Positions 57,519-64,000 of a stretch of DNA of 64,000 bases are shown here, in pieces. Below the pieces are notes generated by a model. That model was given only the letters and a program-made list of their open reading frames with translations. It had not been told where the DNA came from and ran no database searches. The stretch comes from Blautia sp. (lineage in GTDB: Bacteria; Bacillota; Clostridia; Lachnospirales; Lachnospiraceae), in NCBI GenBank assembly GCA_029257805.1, contig JARIAR010000036.1, positions 37,019 through 101,018 on the forward strand. The letters are read 5' to 3'. Numbering within the stretch: position 1 is the first letter of the stretch; the number at the start of each line of letters is the position of its first letter. The position numbers were made by a program, and so were the translations under genes.

Positions 57519-58226
57519 ATGAAGGTTCCCAATCATATAGCGATCATTCTGGATGGAAATGGTCGATGGGCAAAGGCAAAAGGAATGCCAAGGAGTTATG
57601 GGCACGTAAAAGGCTGTTCAAACCTGGAAACAATATGTGATGATATGAAAGAAATGGGAGTAAAATACCTTACAGTCTATGCGTTTTCAACAGAAAACTG
57701 GAAGCGTTCCCGAGAAGAAGTGGAAGGTTTGATGAAGCTGTTCCGCAATTATCTTAAAAAATGCATTAAGATTGCAGAACGGAATAAAATGAGGGTAAAG
57801 GTTATTGGTGATATAACAGCTTTTGACCAGGATATCCAGAAAAAAATCGCACAGCTTGAAGAATTTTCAAAAGATTATGATGAGCTTCATTTTCAAATTG
57901 CTCTTAATTATGGAAGCAGGGATGAAATTGTACGAGGAGTGCGTCGTCTCGCAGCGGATGTATTAGAGGGAAAACTGGAAAAAGAAAAGATTACGGAGGC
58001 TGTTGTGGAAAGTTATCTAGATACAGCCGGTATACCCGATCCCGATCTGATGATCCGTACAAGCGGGGAATTACGCCTGTCTAATTTTCTTCTTTGGCAG
58101 CTGGCTTACACAGAATTTTATTTTACAGATGTACCGTGGCCGGATTTTAATAAAAAAGAATTGATTCGTGCTATTGAAAAATATAATGAAAGAGATAGAA
58201 GGTACGGAGGAGTAAAGGAGGAATAA
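57519..58226 (+). CDS. uppS: Undecaprenyl diphosphate synthase
   Basis: 235 residues, cis-prenyltransferase: HIAIILDGNGRWAKAKGMPRSYGH with catalytic Asp, YLTVYAFSTENWKRSREEVEGLMKLF, and the C-terminal signature DLMIRTSGELRLSNFLLWQLAYTEFYFTDVPWPDF. Makes the C55 lipid carrier for peptidoglycan. ATG 57519 after GGAGG. The next gene starts after 2 bp. Confidence 0.97.
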   Translation: MKVPNHIAIILDGNGRWAKAKGMPRSYGHVKGCSNLETICDDMKEMGVKYLTVYAFSTENWKRSREEVEGLMKLFRNYLKKCIKIAERNKMRVKVIGDITAFDQDIQKKIAQLEEFSKDYDELHFQIALNYGSRDEIVRGVRRLAADVLEGKLEKEKITEAVVESYLDTAGIPDPDLMIRTSGELRLSNFLLWQLAYTEFYFTDVPWPDFNKKELIRAIEKYNERDRRYGGVKEE

Positions 58227-58228
58227 AG

Positions 58229-59023
58229 ATGTTTAAAACAAGGCTGTTAAGCGGAATTATGCTGGTGGCGATCGCTCTTTTGACAATTATCAGCGGAGGG
58301 TATGTACTCTTTTTTACATTGTTGTTAGTATCTTTGATCGGAATGAGGGAACTCTTTCGTGCAATGAAGGTTCGGGAAGAAAAATGGAATCTTTTGGAAG
58401 CAACAGGATATCTGGGGGCAGTGTTTTATTACATATCCCTTTTGTCTGATTTTGAAAAATATGGAATGATGACAGTGATCTTGTCACTTGTATTGATTAT
58501 GTTTGTATATGTGTTTACATATCCTAAATATAATGCTCAACAGATCATGGCGACATTTTTTGGAGTGATTTACGTGGCAGTTATGTTATCTTTTGTTTAT
58601 CTCACAAGAAATCTGCCGGAAGGAAAATTTCTTGTATGGCTGATTTTCCTTTGCTCATGGGGATGTGATACATGTGCATATTGCGTGGGGATGTTAATAG
58701 GAAAACATAAAATGGCACCTGTTTTAAGCCCTAAAAAATCAGTAGAAGGAGCTGTTGGCGGTGTTGCAGGTGCCGCACTTCTTGGAGTGGCATATGCAGC
58801 AGCAACAAGTGGTCCTATGGCAGAATACGCAGTAATCTGTGCAGTTGGTTCTTTAATTTCCATGGTTGGGGATCTTGCAGCATCTGCAATTAAAAGAAAT
58901 CAGGATATTAAAGATTATGGAACGCTAATCCCGGGACATGGGGGGATTTTGGATCGTTTTGACAGTGTGATCTTTACGGCACCTGTTATTTATTTCATGG
59001 CAAAGTTAGTACTTAGTATTTAA
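58229..59023 (+). CDS. cdsA: Phosphatidate cytidylyltransferase
   Basis: 264 residues, about seven or eight membrane helices. The CdsA signature near the end, SAIKRNQDIKDYGTLIPGHGGILDRFDSVIFTAPV, carries the conserved metal-binding residues; CDTCAYCVGMLIGKHKMAPVLSPKKSVEGAVGG precedes it. Makes CDP-diacylglycerol from phosphatidic acid. Coupled tightly to uppS; 13 bp before dxr. Confidence 0.95.
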   Translation: MFKTRLLSGIMLVAIALLTIISGGYVLFFTLLLVSLIGMRELFRAMKVREEKWNLLEATGYLGAVFYYISLLSDFEKYGMMTVILSLVLIMFVYVFTYPKYNAQQIMATFFGVIYVAVMLSFVYLTRNLPEGKFLVWLIFLCSWGCDTCAYCVGMLIGKHKMAPVLSPKKSVEGAVGGVAGAALLGVAYAAATSGPMAEYAVICAVGSLISMVGDLAASAIKRNQDIKDYGTLIPGHGGILDRFDSVIFTAPVIYFMAKLVLSI

Positions 59024-59036
59024 GAAGAGGTTTAAC

Positions 59037-60179
59037 ATGAAAAAAATTGCAATTTTAGGATCTACAGGTTCTATTGGAACACAGACACTGGATGTTGTCC
59101 GTAAAAACAGAGATATAGAGGTTTTGGGAATCAGTGCTGGAAAAAATATAATAAAATTAGAAGAACAGGTGAGAGAATTTTCTCCAAAGTTAGTGGCTGT
59201 GTGGGAAGAAAGCGCAGCGAAAGAACTTGCAGCACGTATTTCTGATACTTGTACAAAAGTGGTATCAGGGATGAAAGGGCTTTTAGAACTGGCGACTATG
59301 CCGGAAACAGAAATATTAGTGACTGCCATCGTAGGAATGATCGGAATCAGACCCACCATTGCCGCTATTCGTGAAGGGAAAGACATTGCTCTTGCAAATA
59401 AAGAAACGCTTGTAACAGCCGGACATCTTATTATGCCCCTTGCAAAGGAATGCGGGGTAAAAATTCTTCCTGTTGATAGTGAACACAGTGCTATTTTTCA
59501 GGCAATACATGGAGAAGAAAAAAAGGAAATACAAAAATTATTAATTACAGCTTCCGGCGGACCTTTCCGGGGAAAAACGAAGGAAGAACTGAAACATGTT
59601 ACATTAGAAGATACATTAAAGCATCCAAATTGGGTTATGGGGCAAAAAATTACCGTGGATTCTGCTACTTTGGTGAACAAAGGTCTTGAGGTAATGGAAG
59701 CAAAATGGTTGTTTGATGTGGATCTGGATCATATTCAGGTAGTCGTACAGCCGCAAAGTATTATTCATTCCATGGTAGAATTTAGAGATGGGGCAGTTAT
59801 GGCACAGTTGGGAACACCGGATATGCGTCTGCCTATACAGTATGCTCTTTATTATCCGGAAAGACGCTATCTGGATGGAGAAAGACTGGATTTTGCTAAG
59901 TTGAGCCAGATTACATTTCAGGAACCGGATATGGATACTTTTTTGGGATTGCCTATGGCAATGGAAGCTTCCAGAAAAGGTGGAAGTATGCCGACGGTAT
60001 TTAATGCCGCAAATGAGCTGGCCGTTCATAAATTTTTACAGAAAAAAATTGGTTTTTTGGATATTTATGAAATTATCGGAGAGTCTATGGAAAGACATCA
60101 TGTAATTGAAAAACCGGACCTGGAAGAAATTTTGACAGTAGAACAAGAGACATATCAATGGATTGAAAGCAGGTGGTAA
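59037..60179 (+). CDS. dxr: 1-deoxy-D-xylulose 5-phosphate reductoisomerase
   Basis: 380 residues. NADPH site LGSTGSIGTQTLDVV, catalytic motifs LANKETLVTAG, LPVDSEHSAIFQ, GGPFRG, NWVMGQKITVDSATLVNKGLEVMEA and the C-terminal PTVFNAANELAV. Second step of the MEP isoprenoid pathway, feeding UppS through IPP/DMAPP; the two genes' proximity is conserved. ATG 59037 after AGAGG. Confidence 0.97.
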   Translation: MKKIAILGSTGSIGTQTLDVVRKNRDIEVLGISAGKNIIKLEEQVREFSPKLVAVWEESAAKELAARISDTCTKVVSGMKGLLELATMPETEILVTAIVGMIGIRPTIAAIREGKDIALANKETLVTAGHLIMPLAKECGVKILPVDSEHSAIFQAIHGEEKKEIQKLLITASGGPFRGKTKEELKHVTLEDTLKHPNWVMGQKITVDSATLVNKGLEVMEAKWLFDVDLDHIQVVVQPQSIIHSMVEFRDGAVMAQLGTPDMRLPIQYALYYPERRYLDGERLDFAKLSQITFQEPDMDTFLGLPMAMEASRKGGSMPTVFNAANELAVHKFLQKKIGFLDIYEIIGESMERHHVIEKPDLEEILTVEQETYQWIESRW

Positions 60180-60180
60180 G

Positions 60181-61464
60181 TTGAAAATAATCATAGCAAT
60201 TGTGATCTTTAGTGCCGTTATCTTAATACATGAGCTAGGACATTTTCTTCTGGCAAAAAAGAACAAGATAGAAGTGATTGAATTTTCCCTTGGAATGGGA
60301 CCAAGACTTTTAAGTACAGTGCGGAATGGAACCAGATATTCCTTAAAGCTGTTTCCTATTGGCGGTTCCTGTGCCATGGCAGGAGAAGATATGGATGATG
60401 ACCGGCCGGGAACTTTTAACTCTGCGTCTGTGTGGAGTAGAATTGCTGTAGTAGCTGCAGGTCCTGTTTTCAATTTTTTACTTGCATTTGTTATTGCGGT
60501 TATTATTGTAGGTGTTGCAGGATATGATCCGCCAAAAGTAATGCAGATACAGGATGGTTCTAATGCAGAAGCTGCAGGATTAAAAGAAGGGGATCTGATC
60601 ACTAAGTTTCAGGGATACCATGTTGACTTAGGGAAGGATATCTATGTGTACTCTTATCTAAATGAACTAAAAGAAGAACCGGTTTCTCTTACTGTAAAAC
60701 GAGATGGAAAAGAGCAGGATATTTCTTTTATGCCGGAAGTAGAAGTCCGTTATCTTTTGGGATTAAATCGAAAAGATACAACTTCTATGGAAGTTGAATC
60801 CTTAATTCCAGGGATGCCGCTGGAGGATGCAGGAGTAGAGCCGGGAGATGTGATTACTTCCATCAATGGAAAAAACATTAAAGATGGTGAGGATTATGAA
60901 GCGTATATCAAGAAACATCCTCTTACAGATCAACCGGTAATGCTTACTTATATGCGTGATGGTCTGGAGTATGAGGCAGAAATCACGCCAAAAGAGTATC
61001 GTACGCCAAAGCTTGGATTTGTATATAATATATGGAGTGAAAAAGCAAGCGGTTTCGATGTTTTGAAATACGGATTTTTGGAAGTGAAATATATGGTTCG
61101 AACTACAATCTTAAGTCTGAAAGAATTAATTTCCGGAAGTCTTGGGGTAAAAGATCTCAGTGGGCCTGTAGGAGTTGTGGATGCAATTGGGGATACTTAC
61201 GAAGCAAGTAAAAGTGAGGGTACTTTAATGATATGGATGAATCTGCTAAATATGGCAGTTCTCCTGTCTGCAAATCTTGGAGTTATGAATTTACTTCCGC
61301 TTCCGGCTTTGGATGGAGGAAGGCTGGTATTTTTAATTATAGAAGCCGTGCGTAAAAAACCAGTGAACCGGAAAGTAGAAGGCGCCATCCATTTCGCCGG
61401 TCTGATGCTTCTTATGGTTTTGATGGTTATTGTGATGTATAACGATATTTTGAAGATTTTTTAA
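60181..61464 (+). CDS. rseP: RseP-like site-2 zinc metalloprotease
   Basis: 427 residues from TTG 60181 (AGGTGG at 60170-60175; the preceding in-frame TTG at 60163 lies within dxr). HELGHF zinc motif in the first membrane helix, LFPIGGSCAMAGEDMDDDRPGTFNSASVW, a PDZ-containing periplasmic loop duplicated in this family (two PDZ-like segments, ~residues 125-200 and 205-285), then NLLPLPALDGGRL, the third zinc ligand motif. Cleaves membrane-embedded anti-sigma factors or signal peptides. ispG usually comes next in related genomes, but here a terminator follows. Confidence 0.94.
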   Translation: MKIIIAIVIFSAVILIHELGHFLLAKKNKIEVIEFSLGMGPRLLSTVRNGTRYSLKLFPIGGSCAMAGEDMDDDRPGTFNSASVWSRIAVVAAGPVFNFLLAFVIAVIIVGVAGYDPPKVMQIQDGSNAEAAGLKEGDLITKFQGYHVDLGKDIYVYSYLNELKEEPVSLTVKRDGKEQDISFMPEVEVRYLLGLNRKDTTSMEVESLIPGMPLEDAGVEPGDVITSINGKNIKDGEDYEAYIKKHPLTDQPVMLTYMRDGLEYEAEITPKEYRTPKLGFVYNIWSEKASGFDVLKYGFLEVKYMVRTTILSLKELISGSLGVKDLSGPVGVVDAIGDTYEASKSEGTLMIWMNLLNMAVLLSANLGVMNLLPLPALDGGRLVFLIIEAVRKKPVNRKVEGAIHFAGLMLLMVLMVIVMYNDILKIF

Positions 61465-61473
61465 AAAATAGAA

Positions 61474-61507
61474 AATCCAGTTGCGTGGGGCAGCTGGATT
61501 TTTTTTA
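61474..61507 (+). terminator. Terminator after rseP
   Basis: Stem AATCCAGTTGC (61474-61484) with GCAGCTGGATT (61490-61500), one wobble pair, followed by TTTTTT. Confidence 0.9.
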
Positions 61508-61512
61508 TGGCA

Positions 61513-61541
61513 TTGACATGAATAAAGTAAGATTTTATACT
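61513..61541 (+). promoter_or_regulatory. Promoter of the symporter gene
   Basis: TTGACA at 61513-61518, 17-bp spacer, TATACT at 61536-61541, starting a new transcription unit right after the rseP terminator. The leader of ~80 bases holds no recognised riboswitch. Confidence 0.8.
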
Positions 61542-61627
61542 ATAGAAAAGAATTATTTGCTGTTCCTTTCCCGAGAATCATGTGCATTCCGGGTATTGTT
61601 CAACTACTATATGTAAGAAAGGATAAT

Positions 61628-63082
61628 ATGACTTCATTAAAATTTTTTTCATTGACAGGATTAATTTTGTATTTTATATTGCTGCTTTTTGCAGTGACAA
61701 AAGAAAAAAAGAACCAAAGTGTTTTAGATTACTTTTTTGCAGGGCGTTCATTGCCATATTGGGCTTTGTCCATTACTTTCATTGCCTCCTGGTGGGGCGC
61801 TGGGTCTGCATTGTCTACTGCTGACCTTGCGTATAAAGATGGCCTTGGTGCTTTTTGGTATTATGGGGTGCCAGTGTTGCTTTCAACTTTTTTGATGATT
61901 CTTTGTGCTGGAGGGATACGACGGGTTGGCTATCTAACCCAGGGGCGTATGATGGAGGCAAGATATTCTAAGAGCACGGCAAAGTTTCTTTCTTTTCTTG
62001 TATTGATTTTTATGGTATTCAATGCAGCTTCCCAAATGGTAGGTGTTGGTGATTTTTTTGGCTCGTATCTGGGGCTGTCATATGAGACGGCAATTCTTTT
62101 AGGAACATTAATTGTGTTAGTATATTCTATGTTTGGCGGATTTCGTGGCGTTGTACTAACAGATATCATTCAGTTTGTGCTGCTGCTTATTTCAGCTTTG
62201 GTAGTATTTGTAGTTGGATTTCGTCATGCCGGAGGTCTGGAAGGAATCCGCAGTGCGGCCCAGACAGCAGGGCAGATCAATTACCTGAAGATAGGAGCAG
62301 GTGCTTCTAAATACAGTATGTATGTGATTACATTTGGCTGTGCCTGGATGATTCAGGCAAATGTATGGCAGAGAATTTCAGCTGCCCGCTCAGATCGTGA
62401 TGCCCGTAAAATGACGATTATGAGTTTTTTTGCATACATACCTTTATATTTGATGGTAGTATTTACCGGTATGTCTGGTCTGGTGTTGTATTCCAAAATG
62501 CCGGAGGGAGGAATCGTAACATCATTGGTAACAGATTATCTGTCTCCGGTTTTGGGCGCTTTGGTATTTATTGGGATTTCAGCAGCGATTATGTCTACAA
62601 TGGATTCTTTGCTGAATACGGCTTCTATGACATTGGTACTGGATCTGCTGCCGGATCATTCTGATGAAAAAAAACAGTTAAATCGTTCGCGCATTACAAC
62701 ATTGGGTGTAACGGCAGTGGCACTGATGATTTCAATGAAAATACGATCAATTCTGCAAATATCCTGGATGGCGTCTGATATTATTACAACAGGAGTATTT
62801 GTTCCATTGGTTATGGGATTTTTCTGGAGACGGGGAAACAGTAAGGGGGCGTTGGCATCTATTTTTACAGGTTTTTTATATTGTGTTTATAATCTCCTGA
62901 TTAGCCTGGGCATACCATTTCCTTCTTTTTGGAAGGCGCAGTCAGCACAGCAGGTAATTTTAGGGGTGGTACTTTCTTTTATGGTATATGTAGGTGTGAG
63001 TCTTGTGACAACGCCGGAATATGAAAAGGCAGATGCATTTTTGCAGCAGGCAGGATTCAGAAAAAAGAACCATAAATCTTAA
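61628..63082 (+). CDS. Sodium:solute symporter (SSS family)
   Basis: 484 residues from ATG 61628 (AAGAAAGGA at 61616-61623; the in-frame GTG at 61580 adds a non-conserved leader). About 12-13 membrane segments and SSS patterns: DYFFAGRSLPYWALSITFIASWWGAGSALS near the start, MFGGFRGVVLTDIIQFVLLL, and VFIGISAAIMSTMDSLLNTASMTLVLDLL. The substrate cannot be read from the sequence; proline, pantothenate, sialic acid and other sugars are all transported by relatives. Confidence 0.88.
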   Translation: MTSLKFFSLTGLILYFILLLFAVTKEKKNQSVLDYFFAGRSLPYWALSITFIASWWGAGSALSTADLAYKDGLGAFWYYGVPVLLSTFLMILCAGGIRRVGYLTQGRMMEARYSKSTAKFLSFLVLIFMVFNAASQMVGVGDFFGSYLGLSYETAILLGTLIVLVYSMFGGFRGVVLTDIIQFVLLLISALVVFVVGFRHAGGLEGIRSAAQTAGQINYLKIGAGASKYSMYVITFGCAWMIQANVWQRISAARSDRDARKMTIMSFFAYIPLYLMVVFTGMSGLVLYSKMPEGGIVTSLVTDYLSPVLGALVFIGISAAIMSTMDSLLNTASMTLVLDLLPDHSDEKKQLNRSRITTLGVTAVALMISMKIRSILQISWMASDIITTGVFVPLVMGFFWRRGNSKGALASIFTGFLYCVYNLLISLGIPFPSFWKAQSAQQVILGVVLSFMVYVGVSLVTTPEYEKADAFLQQAGFRKKNHKS

Positions 63083-63155
63083 AGACAAAAAGGGATACAG
63101 GCACGATCTCTTATTATCTGCATAAAATTATATGAAGGCAGTTAAGGGAGTTTTT

Positions 63156-63875
63156 ATGTACCAGAATGCAAAAATATGTGCACAGCAGGAAAATATTGAT
63201 CGGGGACAGTTACAGATAACAGTATTAAATAAAAAAGATAATAGTCCTGTAGAAGATGCAGTTGTACGGATTTCTTATTCCGGAGATCCGGATAGTACAA
63301 TAGAGGAATTGCGTACAGATGAATCCGGAAAGACACCGGTTTTGGATGTGAAAACCCCTCCGCTTGAGTATAGTATGGATCCGGTAGAACAACAGCCGTA
63401 TGCAGAATATACGATACAGGTAGAGGCGGAAGGGTTTACTGCCGGAGAAACAGCGGGAACAGAAGTGCTTCCGGAAGTACTGGCAAAACAAGCGATACGA
63501 ATGGAACAGCGAAAGGATTCAGATCCGGGATATAATCGTGTCGTAATCGGACCGCATACACTTTTTGGTGAATATCCGCCTAAAATTCAGGAAGCAGAAA
63601 TTAAGCCTATTGATGAAACCGGGGAGATTGTATTAAGCCGTGTTGTTATTCCGGAATTTATTATAGTTCATAATGGTCCTGTAGGAGATACCCAGGCAGA
63701 GAATTTTTATGTGCGCTATCGGGATTACATTAAAAATGTTGCCAGCAGTGAGATTTATGCCACATGGCCGGAAGATACGATCAGGGCAAATGTACTGGCG
63801 ATTATGTCGTTTACTTTAAATCGTGTCTATACAGAATGGTACCGGAATCATTACATATTCCGTTTTTTATTTTAA
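63156..63875 (+). pseudogene. 3'-truncated peptidoglycan-binding/spore-cortex type protein
   Basis: Open frame of 239 residues from ATG 63156 (AAGGGAG six bases upstream). The first ~85 residues form a carboxypeptidase-regulatory-like beta domain (LQITVLNKKDNSPVEDAVVRI), followed by VVIPEFIIVHNGPVGDTQAENFYVRYRDYIKNVASSEIYATWPEDTIRANVLAIMSFTLNRVYTEWYRN. In related clostridial proteins this last segment continues into a SpoIID-like/SleB-adjacent region and peptidoglycan-binding repeats; here it stops after WYRNHYIFRFLF. The missing region makes this a probable broken gene, but the remaining part could still be expressed. Confidence 0.65.
63843..63875 (+). terminator. Stem-loop overlapping the broken 3' end
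   Basis: CGGAAT (63843-63848) with ATTCCG (63857-63862), 8-base loop, followed by TTTTTTATTTT. It falls inside the last codons of the truncated gene. Confidence 0.6.
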
Positions 63876-63961
63876 TAAAATGATTTCTTTTCAATCATAC
63901 ACTTTTATGGTATCATATCAGAGTAAATAATATTTGTTGTATAAAAGAGAGATGTACGTAG

Positions 63962-64000
63962 ATGAAAAGATGGTTTGGATCAAAAGAATCTAAAAAGGTG
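63962..64000 (+). CDS. Start of an unidentified gene, cut by the window end
   Basis: ATG 63962 opens MKRWFGSKESKKV and runs off the window. A possible weak ribosome binding site (AGAGAGATG at 63946-63954) and AT-rich promoter-like sequence precede it (TATCAT near 63910). Too short to identify. Confidence 0.5.
   Translation, partial: MKRWFGSKESKKV

Overview
The window is one contiguous piece of a low-GC (by eye high-30s percent), endospore-forming Firmicutes chromosome, most likely Lachnospiraceae. Reasons: sporulation genes (spoIVB, spo0A, spoIIM, a spoVB-type flippase, CotF-like coat proteins), the gene order tlyA-nadK-argR-recN-spoIVB, the pyrH-frr-uppS-cdsA-dxr-rseP block, an iscR-nifS-nifU-mnmA cluster, and strong AGGAGG ribosome binding sites with many GTG/TTG starts. 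I cannot name the genus. No rRNA, tRNA, CRISPR array or intact transposon was seen.

Layout. (1) 1-4733: tlyA (5' cut), nadK, argR, recN, spoIVB. (2) 4734-19719: about 15 kb of accessory DNA lying between spoIVB and spo0A, which are usually adjacent in clostridia. It holds an SdpR/SdpI-type autoregulated immunity pair, a ClbS/DfsB-like protein, a mobile-element scar (decayed XRE regulator, C-terminal stub of a large serine recombinase, an unrelated higher-GC ORF), an AraC-controlled six-gene locus combining an ECF transporter with two YbtP/YbtQ-like ABC half-transporters, a GntR-controlled ABC exporter on the minus strand, a rhodanese, and a LytTR/DUF3021 pair. (3) 19720-28182: spo0A, glgA, two small coat-like proteins, recA with a LexA box, recX, rny, spoIIM, xerD. 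(4) 28261-33781: lacZ, then aroF and a spoVB-like flippase on the minus strand. (5) 33826-37096: iron-sulfur/tRNA-thiolation cluster. (6) 37169-43118: a CtpE-like P-type ATPase, a minus-strand cobI plus ABC-2 exporter operon, and a surface protein with two NEAT/Shp-like repeats. (7) 43149-48264: glycolytic run gap-pgk-tpi-eno, with a candidate minus-strand structured RNA between tpi and eno. (8) 48352-55005: secG-rnr-smpB and sbcDC. (9) 55153-61464: a lipoprotein, then pyrH-frr-uppS-cdsA-dxr-rseP. (10) 61513-64000: a sodium:solute symporter, a 3'-truncated peptidoglycan-binding-type gene, and the start of one more gene.

How the parts work together: most of the window is core metabolism, DNA repair, RNA turnover and sporulation. 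The most interesting parts are the accessory block that splits spoIVB from spo0A (with a base-composition shift in the last ~120 bp of spoIVB), its probable metallophore-type uptake locus, and the tpi-eno intergenic region. That region has a near-consensus minus-strand promoter, four spaced GGA-centred repeats and a 14-bp stem-loop, and no convincing reading frame.
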